Source of the DNA: Aquariibacter albus
GTDB lineage: Bacteria > Pseudomonadota > Gammaproteobacteria > Burkholderiales > Burkholderiaceae_C
Direction: 5' to 3'
NCBI RefSeq assembly: GCF_014145335.1
Contig: NZ_JACIVI010000002.1
Coordinates: forward strand, 236,741-300,740
DNA length: 64,000 nt
Every line of letters begins with the position of its first letter. The first letter of the stretch is position 1. The translations under genes and the position numbers were made by a program. Under the pieces are notes generated by a model. It was not told where the DNA came from and did not search any database. It was given only the letters and a program-made list of their open reading frames with translations. Below are positions 16,416 through 24,508 of this stretch, one piece after another.

Positions 16416-17612
16416 TCACTGGATCCACAGACGCAGCGCGTCCCAGGCGCGGCCGAACAGGCCCGACAGCGGCACCGGCTCCAGCACGACCAGCGGCAGT
16501 TCGGCCACCGGCGTGCCCGCGGGCGTGCTGACCTTGATCGTGCCGACGCGCTGGCCGGCCGAGAGAGGGGCCACCAGCGGGTCGCTGCGCTCGATCTTGG
16601 TGACCAGCTTCTCGCCCTGGCCGCGCGGCACATTGACCCGCACCGCCTGGGTGGAGCCCAGCTTGACGGTCGGCGCCGTGCCCTTCCACACGGGCACGGT
16701 GGCGGCGGCCTGGTTCGCGTCGAAGAGCTTGACCGCGTCGAAGGCGGCATAGCCCCAGTTCAGCAGTTTCTGGCTCTCGTTGGCGCGGCTGTTCATCGAG
16801 TCGGCGCCCAGCACCACGCTCAGCAGGCGGCGCTCACCATTGGGCAGCGCGCGCTTGGCGGTGGCGATCAGGCAGTAGCCGGCCTTGTCGGTGTAGCCGG
16901 TCTTGAGGCCGTCGACGGTCGGGTCGCGGTAGAGCAGCAGGTTGCGGTTGCCCTGCTTGATGCCGTTGTAGGTGTACTCCTTGATGGAGTAGTAGGGCAG
17001 CGAGTCGGGGAAGTCCAGCACCAGGCGGCTGGCGATCACGCTCAGCTCGCGGGCCGTGCTCTGGTGGCCGGGGGCGCTCAGGCCCTCGGGGTTCTTGAAG
17101 GCGGTCTGCTTCAGGCCGAGGGCCGCGGCCTGGCGGTTCATCATGTCGATGAAGCCTTCGAGCGTGCCGCCCACCCCTTCGGCCAGGGCCACGGTCGCGT
17201 CGTTGCCGCTCTGCACGATCATGCCCTTGAGCAGGTCGTCGACCCGCACCTGGCTGTTGAGCGGCAGGAAGCTGCGCGAGGCGCCGGTCATGCCGGTGCG
17301 CCAGGCGCGCTCGGAGATCGGCAGGGTCTGGTCGATCTTCAGCTTGCCGTCCTTCAGGGCCTGGAAGACCAGGTAGGCGGTCATGAGCTTGGTCAGCGAG
17401 GCCGGCTCGGTCGGCGTGTCGGCATCCTTGGCGGCCAGCACCTGGCCGGTCGACACATCGAGCAGCAGCCAGGAGCGCGCAGCCACTTCCGGCGGCTGCG
17501 GGGCCTGGGCCCGGGCCAGCGGTGCGGCCAGCAGGCCGCCGAGCAGCAGCAAGGCGCCGAGCAGGCGGCCGGCCGAGCGGAAGAGGGAGGGCGTGGGGGA
17601 CGGGGCAGTCAT
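16416..17612 (-). CDS. dacA: D-alanyl-D-alanine carboxypeptidase (PBP5/6 type)
   Basis: This enzyme removes the terminal D-alanine from peptidoglycan stem peptides in the periplasm. The 398-residue product has a signal peptide (ending PLARAQ) and the penicillin-binding triad: SLTK with nucleophile Ser72, SGN (IVQSGNDAT) and KTG (DGLKTGYTDKAG). A C-terminal beta domain and an amphipathic membrane-anchor helix (RAWDALRLWIQ) follow. Length and anchor match the PBP5/PBP6 family. The ATG at 17612 was chosen over one 14 codons upstream because it gives a shorter n-region; neither start has a good ribosome-binding site. Confidence 0.92.
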   Translation of the reverse strand: MTAPSPTPSLFRSAGRLLGALLLLGGLLAAPLARAQAPQPPEVAARSWLLLDVSTGQVLAAKDADTPTEPASLTKLMTAYLVFQALKDGKLKIDQTLPISERAWRTGMTGASRSFLPLNSQVRVDDLLKGMIVQSGNDATVALAEGVGGTLEGFIDMMNRQAAALGLKQTAFKNPEGLSAPGHQSTARELSVIASRLVLDFPDSLPYYSIKEYTYNGIKQGNRNLLLYRDPTVDGLKTGYTDKAGYCLIATAKRALPNGERRLLSVVLGADSMNSRANESQKLLNWGYAAFDAVKLFDANQAAATVPVWKGTAPTVKLGSTQAVRVNVPRGQGEKLVTKIERSDPLVAPLSAGQRVGTIKVSTPAGTPVAELPLVVLEPVPLSGLFGRAWDALRLWIQ

Positions 17613-17738
17613 CGGGAGGGCAGGTGCGGGGCCGCCGCAGGCGGCGCCGGACACCGGTCAGGGCAGAGGGAGGGGGCAGGGTCGCCGAGGGGGCGCGGCT
17701 TCCGGTCGGGGTGGCCCCGGCCGGACGGGCCGGCGGCT

Positions 17739-18401
17739 TCAGGGCCGCCAGGCCTGCACGAGCAGGTGCTTCAGACCGGTCAGCTGGCCGTGGAAAAAGT
17801 GTCCCACACCCGGCATCACGGTCACCGGGATCTGCTGCGGGCGGGCCCAGTCGAGGGTGGCGGCCAGGGGCACGACCTCGTCGGCCTCGCCGTGCACGAC
17901 CAGGGTGCGCGCGCGCAGGCCTTCGGGCAGGGCGGGCACCGGCTGGCGGGCGGTGGAGGGGCCGACCAGGCCGAGGTGCTGCGGCCAGTGGGCCTCGGGC
18001 AGGCGCAGCGCGGCTTCGGCGGCCATCCAGCCCCCGAAGCTGAAGCCGGCCAGGGCCCAGGGCCCCTGGGCCGGGCGTTCGGCGGCCAGCACGGCCAGGG
18101 TGTCGTCCAGCTCGCCGCGACCCTCGCCCCAGGCGCCCTCGGAGGCACCCAGCGGCGAGGCGACGCCGCGGTAGTTGAAGCGGACCACGCGCCAGCCCAG
18201 CATCAGGCCGGCCCGCACGAAGGTCTGCACGACCTTGTTCTCCATGGTGCCGCCGTGCTGCGGGTGCGGGTGGCAGCAGATCAGGGTGCCGGCCGGCGCG
18301 GCCCGGCCCTCGGCCACGTCCAGGGGCTCGTCGTAGGCACAGGCCAGCGCACCGGCCGGGCCGGGCCGCTGGCCGACCCGGGTCTTGGCCGCGGCGCTCA
18401 A
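17739..18401 (-). CDS. Alpha/beta-hydrolase (probable TTG start)
   Basis: A 220-residue hydrolase of the family often annotated as CocE/NonD or dienelactone-hydrolase-like. It contains CHPHPQHGGTMENKVV near residue 35, the RFNYRGVG-like oxyanion segment (RFNYRGVA), the nucleophile elbow GFSFGG, and a late Asp/His pair (GEADEVVP, GVGHFFHG). The substrate is unknown. A TTG at 18401 overlaps the stop of the upstream ferredoxin gene (TTGA) and gives the expected length, so I take it as the start. This gene with the ferredoxin and metallo-hydrolase upstream forms a small minus-strand operon. Confidence 0.75.
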   Translation of the reverse strand: MSAAAKTRVGQRPGPAGALACAYDEPLDVAEGRAAPAGTLICCHPHPQHGGTMENKVVQTFVRAGLMLGWRVVRFNYRGVASPLGASEGAWGEGRGELDDTLAVLAAERPAQGPWALAGFSFGGWMAAEAALRLPEAHWPQHLGLVGPSTARQPVPALPEGLRARTLVVHGEADEVVPLAATLDWARPQQIPVTVMPGVGHFFHGQLTGLKHLLVQAWRP

Positions 18402-18721
18402 CGGCCGACCTCGGGCGGCAGCACCAGGCGCTCGACGACCTGGCCCTGGCCGAGGTGCTGCTCGACGATCTCGTCGATGTCGCTGGCGTCGACGAAGCTG
18501 TACCAGACGCCCTCGGGGTAGACGACGGCGACCGGGCCACCGGCACAGCGGTCCAGGCAGCCGGCCTTGTTGACCCGCACCCCGCCGGGGCCGGCCAGGC
18601 CGGCCGCCTTGACGCGCTGCTTGCAGCGGTCGAAGGCGGCCTGGGCGTCGTGGTCGGCGCAGGCGGCCTCGCCCTCGCGCTGGTTCAGGCAGAAGAAGAT
18701 GTGACGCTGGTAATAGCTCAT
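18398..18721 (-). CDS. Thioredoxin-like [2Fe-2S] ferredoxin
   Basis: The 107-residue protein has the thioredoxin-like ferredoxin cysteine pattern: Cys11, Cys21, Cys55 and Cys59, the last two in GCLDRCAGGP, followed by VVYPEGVWY. Such proteins bind one [2Fe-2S] cluster; the physiological electron partner is usually unknown. It starts with MSYYQRHIFFC, typical of the group. It is translationally coupled to the downstream hydrolase and lies 32 bases after the metallo-hydrolase gene. Confidence 0.85.
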   Translation of the reverse strand: MSYYQRHIFFCLNQREGEAACADHDAQAAFDRCKQRVKAAGLAGPGGVRVNKAGCLDRCAGGPVAVVYPEGVWYSFVDASDIDEIVEQHLGQGQVVERLVLPPEVGR

Positions 18722-18753
18722 GGCGCGGATTCTCGGGCAGCGGCGGCGGCCCC

Positions 18754-19842
18754 TCAGGCGGCGCGGAAGTGCCAGACGCCGTCGGCATCGGCCTCGCGCT
18801 GCAAGCGGCCGGCGTGCCAGAGGCGGTGCAGGTGGGCGATGGATTCACCCATCGCGAAGCTGGTCTGGTGCAGGTCCAGCGGCCGGCGGAAGAGCAGGGG
18901 CAGCAACTGGTAGGCGGTGCGGGGCGCGCTGCGGCAGGCGGCCTCGACCTCGGCCAGGCGCTCCGCATGGTGGGCCTGCAGCGCGTCGATGCGCTCGTGC
19001 AGGCCGCCGGCCCCGGCCGGCGCCCCGGCCACGCGGCCGAAGGGCAGGCCGTGCGAGGGCAGCACCAGGGTGTCGGCCGGCAGGGCGCGGAAGCGCTCGA
19101 TCGAGTCGAGGAAGAGGCCCAGGGCGTCGGCCTCCGGCTCGGTCTCGGACACGCCGACGTTGGTGGAGATGCGCGGCAGCATCATGTCGCCGCCGATCAG
19201 CAGCGGCGGGCTGCCGTCCTGCGCGGGGCGGAACAGGGCCATGTGCTCGGGCGCGTGGCCGTAGCCGGCGATCGGCGTCCAGGCCCGGCCGCCGATCGTC
19301 AGGGGCCGGCCGTCGAGCAGGCGCTGGTAGCTGGCCGGCACGGCCGGCACCAGGCGGGCGTAGAGGCCGCTGCGGGCGCGGATGCCGTCAAGCACGGCCT
19401 CGTCCGTCACGCCGTGGCGCGCGTAGTGGGCGGCCAGCGCGCGGTTGTCGGGGGCGGCGGCGCCGCAGGCGCGCTGCGCGCTGAGCCAGTCCCCCGCGCT
19501 GATGGCCAGCGGCACGCCGTGCTGCGCGCACAGCCAGTGCGCGAGGCCGAGATGGTCGGGGTGCATGTGGGTCGCGATCACCCGCCGCAGCGGCCGGCCG
19601 GCCAGCGGGCCGTCGAGCAGGGCCTGCCAGTGGGCGCGGGTCTCGGCACTGTCGATGCCCGTGTCCACCAGGGTCCATCCGGATGCGCCGGGGGCCGGGC
19701 TGTCGTCGATCAGCCACAGGTTGATGTGGTCCAGCGCGAAGGGCAGGGGCATGCGCAGCCACTGCAGGCCGGGCGCGACCGGCTGGAGCGAGCCGGGGGC
19801 GGGCCGGGCCTCGCCAAGCGGGTGGTGGGGAAGAAAGGGCAT
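18754..19842 (-). CDS. Metallo-beta-lactamase-fold hydrolase
   Basis: A 362-residue MBL-fold protein with the metal motif THMHPDHLGL (HxHxDH), GYGHAPEHMAL for the third histidine, GGDMMLP for the bridging Asp, and LPSHGLPF for the last His. A C-terminal helical region (about 270-362) resembles the winged-helix tail of LACTB2-like or glyoxalase II-like enzymes. The substrate is unknown. The ATG at 19842 begins 100 bases from the divergent carbonic anhydrase gene, so both promoters must lie in 19,843-19,942. I see no convincing -35/-10 pair there. Confidence 0.85.
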   Translation of the reverse strand: MPFLPHHPLGEARPAPGSLQPVAPGLQWLRMPLPFALDHINLWLIDDSPAPGASGWTLVDTGIDSAETRAHWQALLDGPLAGRPLRRVIATHMHPDHLGLAHWLCAQHGVPLAISAGDWLSAQRACGAAAPDNRALAAHYARHGVTDEAVLDGIRARSGLYARLVPAVPASYQRLLDGRPLTIGGRAWTPIAGYGHAPEHMALFRPAQDGSPPLLIGGDMMLPRISTNVGVSETEPEADALGLFLDSIERFRALPADTLVLPSHGLPFGRVAGAPAGAGGLHERIDALQAHHAERLAEVEAACRSAPRTAYQLLPLLFRRPLDLHQTSFAMGESIAHLHRLWHAGRLQREADADGVWHFRAA

Positions 19843-19942
19843 GGGGGACAACACGGGGCAGGACCTGGGTTGTACACGGCGGCGGCGCCCCCTGCCTGCC
19901 CCCAGGGTGCCGCGCCGGCACAAGCCTTGGCACACTTGCGGC

Positions 19943-20650
19943 ATGAGCGACACCCAACACCCCTCTGAGCTGAGCCCGCTCTTCACGCGCAACCGTGCGT
20001 GGGCGGCCCGTACCGAAGCGGCCGATCCCGGCTTCTTCAAGCGTCTGCAGAACCAGCAGGCGCCCGAGTACCTCTGGATCGGTTGCGCCGACAGCCGTGT
20101 GCCCGCCAACGAGATCGTCGATCTCGCCCCGGGCGAGCTGTTCGTGCACCGCAATGTGGCGAATGTCGTCGCCCATTCGGACCTGAACTGCCTGTCCGTC
20201 GTGCAGTTCGCGGTGGACCTGCTGAAGGTCAAGCACGTGATGGTCGTCGGGCACTACGGCTGCAGCGGCGTGAAGGCGGCCATGCTGGGGGCCCGGGTCG
20301 GCCTGGCCGACAACTGGCTGCGCCATGTGCAGGACGTGCGCCAGAAGCATGCCGACTGGCTTTACGGCCTGCCCGATGTCGAGATCGGCCACGAGGCCAT
20401 GTGCGAGCTCAATGTCCTGGAGCAGGTCAACAACCTCGGCCAGACCACTGTCATGCAGGACGCCTGGATGCGGGGGCAGTCGGTCACGATTCATGCTTTG
20501 GTCTACGGGCTGAAGAACGGCTTCCTCGACGACCTGAGCTTCTCCGCCACCGACGCCGATTCGCTGGCGCGGGGCTACCAGGACGCGCTGGCGGCCCTGA
20601 AGGCGCGCTACGCCCAGCGCATCGCTGCGGCAGGCACCCCCCCGCGCTGA
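19943..20650 (+). CDS. can: Beta-class carbonic anhydrase
   Basis: This enzyme interconverts CO2 and bicarbonate in the cytoplasm. The 235-residue protein carries all zinc-site residues of the beta class: Cys48, Asp50 and Arg52 in CADSRVPANEI, then His104 and Cys107 in VVGHYGCSG. The sequence VHRNVANVV is also diagnostic. Length is near the E. coli Can enzyme. It is followed 33 bases later by aceK on the same strand; the two could share a transcript. Confidence 0.95.
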   Translation: MSDTQHPSELSPLFTRNRAWAARTEAADPGFFKRLQNQQAPEYLWIGCADSRVPANEIVDLAPGELFVHRNVANVVAHSDLNCLSVVQFAVDLLKVKHVMVVGHYGCSGVKAAMLGARVGLADNWLRHVQDVRQKHADWLYGLPDVEIGHEAMCELNVLEQVNNLGQTTVMQDAWMRGQSVTIHALVYGLKNGFLDDLSFSATDADSLARGYQDALAALKARYAQRIAAAGTPPR

Positions 20651-20683
20651 GGCGCTTCCCGACCGACCACCGCCCCGCCGCCG

Positions 20684-22513
20684 ATGTTTCCGTCCGCTCT
20701 CGACGACACACACGCCTTCGACATCGCCCAGGCCCTGGTCGAAGGCTTCAACCGCCACTACCGCCTCTTCCGCCAGACCAGCGCCGAGGCGAAACAGCGT
20801 TTCGAGGCGGCCGACTGGCATGGCCAGCAGCGTGCCCAGCGGGAGCGGATCGAGTATTACGACCGCCGGGTGGCCGAAGCCGTGGAGCGGCTCGAATCCG
20901 AATTCGGGGCCAGTCGGCTCAGCACCGGGGTCTGGCAGCAGATCAAGCTGCACTACATCGGCCTGCTGACCGACCACATGCAGCCCGAGCTGGCCGAGAC
21001 CTTCTTCAACTCGGTCACGACCAAGATCCTGCACCGCAGCTACTTCCGCAACGATATCCTGTTCGTGCGGCCGGCGCTGAGCACCGAGTACATCGAGAAC
21101 CTGGAGCCGGCCGAGCAGCCGACCTACCGCTCCTACTACCCGACGCGCAGCACCCTGCGCGAGACGGTGCGGCAGATCGTCGAGCACTTCGGGCTGACCC
21201 TGCCCTTCGTCGATCTCGACAACGACGTCTCGCACATCCTGGAAGCGGTGCTCGAACGCCTGGGCGACGGCCGCCTGAAGACCAACTTCCAGATCCAGGT
21301 CCTCTCCAGCCTGTTCTACCGGAACAAGGGCGCCTACCTGGTCGGCAAGATCGTGAACGGCTTCGTCGAGACGCCCTTCGCGCTGCCCATCCTGCACAAC
21401 CGGAACAACCAGCTCTACATCGACGCGGCCCTCTTCGGCGTCGACGACATGCTGCTGCTCTTCAGCTTCGCGCGGGCCTACTTCATGGTCGACATGGCCA
21501 TCCCGAGCGCCACCGTGCAGTTCCTGCGCTCGCTGATGCCGCGCAAGCCCAAGGCCGAGCTGTACAACGCCCTGGGCCTGCAGAAGCACGGCAAGAACCT
21601 GTTCTACCGCGACTTCCAGTACCACCTGCGGCACTCGACCGACAAGTTCCGCATCGCCCCGGGCATCAAGGGCATGGTGATGCTGGTGTTCGACCTGCCG
21701 TCCTTCCCCTTCGTCTTCAAGGTCATCAAGGACTTCTACCCGCCGCAGAAGGACACCACCCGCGAGCTGATCCAGAGCAAGTACCTGCTGGTCAAGCAGC
21801 ACGACCGGGTCGGCCGCATGGCCGACACGCTGGAATACAGCAACGTGGCCTTCCCGCGCGCGCGCTTCGAGGACGAACTGGTCGCCGAGCTCAAGCACTT
21901 CTGCCCCAGCGTGCTGGAGGAGGACGGCGACAGCCTGATCATCCGGCACCTCTACATCGAGCGCCGCATGGTGCCGCTGAACATCTACCTGCAGGATGCC
22001 CGGCCGGACCAGATGGAGCATGCCGTCCTCGAGTACGGCAACGCGATCAAGGATCTGGTGGCCGCCAACATCTTCCCCGGCGACATGCTGTGGAAGAACT
22101 TCGGCGTGACCCGCCACGGCAAGGTGGTGTTCTACGACTACGACGAGATCGAGTACATCACCGACTGCAACTTCCGCCGCGTGCCCGCGCCGCGCAACGA
22201 GGAAGACGAGATGTCGGGCGAGATCTGGTACGCCGTCGGGCCCAAGGACGTGTTCCCGGAGACCTTCGGGCCCTTCCTGCTCGGCCACCCAGGCGTGCGC
22301 GAGATCTTCATGAAGTACCACGCCGACCTGCTCGACGTGGACTTCTGGCAATCGCACAAGGACCGCATCGGTGGCGGCCATGTGCACGATGTCTTCCCCT
22401 ACGAGCAGCGGCGGCGCTTCCGGCACCGGGTCGGCCAGCCCTTCTCCAGCGTCGATGAGCCGCTGCCCGTGCTGCCGCCGGGCGCGGTCGACAACGGCTA
22501 CAACCCGCTCTGA
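20684..22513 (+). CDS. aceK: Isocitrate dehydrogenase kinase/phosphatase AceK
   Basis: AceK phosphorylates and dephosphorylates isocitrate dehydrogenase, controlling flux between the TCA cycle and the glyoxylate shunt. The 609-residue protein is typical in length. The N-terminal regulatory half has [12 protein letters not shown] and the IEYYDRRV segment. The C-terminal kinase half has the Gly-loop region, [10 protein letters not shown] with the ATP-binding lysine, a [10 protein letters not shown] segment, and [18 protein letters not shown] carrying the catalytic/metal Asp residues. No aceA or aceB is adjacent, unlike the enteric aceBAK operon. Confidence 0.96.
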   Translation: MFPSALDDTHAFDIAQALVEGFNRHYRLFRQTSAEAKQRFEAADWHGQQRAQRERIEYYDRRVAEAVERLESEFGASRLSTGVWQQIKLHYIGLLTDHMQPELAETFFNSVTTKILHRSYFRNDILFVRPALSTEYIENLEPAEQPTYRSYYPTRSTLRETVRQIVEHFGLTLPFVDLDNDVSHILEAVLERLGDGRLKTNFQIQVLSSLFYRNKGAYLVGKIVNGFVETPFALPILHNRNNQLYIDAALFGVDDMLLLFSFARAYFMVDMAIPSATVQFLRSLMPRKPKAELYNALGLQKHGKNLFYRDFQYHLRHSTDKFRIAPGIKGMVMLVFDLPSFPFVFKVIKDFYPPQKDTTRELIQSKYLLVKQHDRVGRMADTLEYSNVAFPRARFEDELVAELKHFCPSVLEEDGDSLIIRHLYIERRMVPLNIYLQDARPDQMEHAVLEYGNAIKDLVAANIFPGDMLWKNFGVTRHGKVVFYDYDEIEYITDCNFRRVPAPRNEEDEMSGEIWYAVGPKDVFPETFGPFLLGHPGVREIFMKYHADLLDVDFWQSHKDRIGGGHVHDVFPYEQRRRFRHRVGQPFSSVDEPLPVLPPGAVDNGYNPL

Positions 22514-22662
22514 GTCGCGCGGTCTGCCCGGGAAAGCTCGGGGGGGCCTGTACGTGGTTCCCGCAGGACCCCTTTCGGGAGGGCTGCCTAGCATCCGCCG
22601 CTGGGCATCCATCCACGGCGCATGCGTGCAGTGCGCCGACCCGACCGACCTGAGGAGACACC

Positions 22663-23793
22663 ATGAGCGACACCCAAGCCAAGAAGAGCCCGGGCGCACC
22701 GCGCCGCCGCTTCCTGAAGAAGGCCTCCGCCGGCGCGGTCGGCGCGACCGCCCTGGCCGCGCCGATGATCTCCAAGGCGGAGACCGTCACCCTGCGCTTC
22801 CAGAGCACTTGGCCGGCCAAGGACATCTTCCACGAGTACGCGCTGGACTTCGCGAAGAAGGTCAACGACATGGCCGGCGGCCGCCTCAAGATCGAGGTGC
22901 TGCCCGCCGGCTCGGTGGTGCCGGCCTTCCAGATGCTGGACGCCGTGCACAAGGGCACCCTCGACGGGGGCCATGGCGTGATCGCCTACTGGTACGGCAA
23001 GAACTCGGCCCTGGCCCTGTGGGGCTCGGGTCCGGCCTTCGGCATGGACCCCAACATGGTCCTGGCCTGGCACAACTACGGCGGCGGCAAGGATCTCGTG
23101 GCCGAGATCTACAAGTCGCTGAACCTCGACGTCAACAGCTTCATGTACGGCCCCATGCCCAGCCAGCCGCTGGGCTGGTTCAAGAAGCCGATCGCCAAGG
23201 TCGAGGACATGAAGGGGCTGAAGTTCCGCACCGTCGGCCTGGCCGTCGATGTGTTCACTGAGATGGGCGCCGCGGTCAATCCGCTGCCGGGCGGCGAGAT
23301 CGTCCCGGCGCTGGACCGCGGCCTGATCGACGCGGCGGAGTTCAACAACGCGACGTCGGACCGCATCCTCGGCTTCCCCGACGTGGTCAAGAACTGCATG
23401 CTGCAGAGCTTCCACCAGAGCGGCGAGCAGTTCGAGATCCTGTTCAACGGCCCGAAGTACCGCAGCCTGCCCGCCGAGCTGCGCGCGATGATCGACTACG
23501 CCGTGCAGGCCTCCAGCGCCGACATGAGCTGGAAGGCCATCCACCGCAACTCGACCGACTATGCGGAGATGAAGAAGTCGGGCGTCAAGTTCTACAAGAC
23601 CCCGGACGCGATCCTGCGCGCCCAGCTTGAGGCCTGGGACAAGACTATCGAGAAGAAGTCCGCCGAGAACCCGCTGTTCAAGAAGGTGCTGGATTCCCAG
23701 CGCGCCTTCGCCCAGCGCTGCGGCCAGTGGCAGAACGACTACCTGGTCGATTTCACGATGGCCTTCAACCACTACTTCGGCCGCAAGGGCTGA
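22663..23793 (+). CDS. dctP: TRAP transporter substrate-binding protein (TakP/DctP family)
   Basis: A 376-residue periplasmic solute receptor. The N-terminus has a Tat-type signal (RRRFLKKASAGAVG, cleavage near SKAET). The mature part has the DctP fold with the GLKFRTVGLAVDVF segment, including the arginine that binds the substrate carboxylate, and IDAAEFNNATSD. The TAYWYGKN-like and FHQSGEQFEILFN segments resemble the alpha-keto-acid-binding TakP branch. The leader from 22514 to 22662 holds a TAGCAT (22587 region) that could be a -10. The transporter genes follow at 23888. Confidence 0.9.
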   Translation: MSDTQAKKSPGAPRRRFLKKASAGAVGATALAAPMISKAETVTLRFQSTWPAKDIFHEYALDFAKKVNDMAGGRLKIEVLPAGSVVPAFQMLDAVHKGTLDGGHGVIAYWYGKNSALALWGSGPAFGMDPNMVLAWHNYGGGKDLVAEIYKSLNLDVNSFMYGPMPSQPLGWFKKPIAKVEDMKGLKFRTVGLAVDVFTEMGAAVNPLPGGEIVPALDRGLIDAAEFNNATSDRILGFPDVVKNCMLQSFHQSGEQFEILFNGPKYRSLPAELRAMIDYAVQASSADMSWKAIHRNSTDYAEMKKSGVKFYKTPDAILRAQLEAWDKTIEKKSAENPLFKKVLDSQRAFAQRCGQWQNDYLVDFTMAFNHYFGRKG

Positions 23794-23887
23794 GACCGGC
23801 CCGCATGACGGGCTGACACGACCCGGGGGCGCCGCGATGGCGCCCCTGTCGCTTTCTCGGCCGGTCCAGAAGAACGAAGGATTCGCG

Positions 23888-24508
23888 ATGCAAAAGTTGC
23901 TGCTCGCCGTCGATCGCCTGTCCACAGGCTTCGGCAAGCTCTGCGCCTGGACGGTGGTGCTGCTCACCGCGCTGATTTCCTGGGAGGTCTTCTCCCGCTA
24001 CGCGCTGAACACGCCACATGCCTGGGTGCTGGACGCCCAGATCATGCTGTACGGCACCCTGTTCATGACAGCCGGGGCCTACACGCTCAGCAAGAACGGC
24101 CACGTGCGCGGTGACGTGCTCTACGGCTTCTTCAGGCCGCGGACCCAGGCTGCGATCGACCTGGTGCTCTACATCCTGTTCTTTCTGCCGGGCATCGTGG
24201 CGCTGACCTGGGCCGGCTGGGGCTTCGCGCAGGAGTCGCTTGCGATCCGCGAACAGACCTTCTCCGCCGATGCGCTGCCGCTCTATCCCTTCAAGTTCGT
24301 GATCCCGGTGGCCGGGGCGGTCCTGCTGCTGCAGGGTCTGGTCGAGATCGTGCGCTGCGTGATGTGTCTGCGTGAGGGCGAATGGCCGTCGCGAGATCAG
24401 GACGTCGAGGAAGTCGACGTCGACAAGCTCAAGGAGATGGTCCACGTGAAGGACGAAGACATCGCTGCCCTCGACGCGCTGGGCGCCAAGAACGGAGGCC
24501 GCGCATGA
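23888..24508 (+). CDS. dctQ: TRAP transporter small permease (DctQ)
   Basis: A 206-residue membrane protein with the four-helix DctQ layout: segments at about 15-35, 55-75, 95-115 and 135-155. ISWEVFSRYALNTPHAW is the family landmark. The C-terminal 35 residues are an acidic, charged tail (DVEEVDVDKLKEM) that is longer than usual. The ATG at 23888 has AAGGA nine bases upstream. Its stop overlaps the dctM start (ATGA). Confidence 0.9.
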   Translation: MQKLLLAVDRLSTGFGKLCAWTVVLLTALISWEVFSRYALNTPHAWVLDAQIMLYGTLFMTAGAYTLSKNGHVRGDVLYGFFRPRTQAAIDLVLYILFFLPGIVALTWAGWGFAQESLAIREQTFSADALPLYPFKFVIPVAGAVLLLQGLVEIVRCVMCLREGEWPSRDQDVEEVDVDKLKEMVHVKDEDIAALDALGAKNGGRA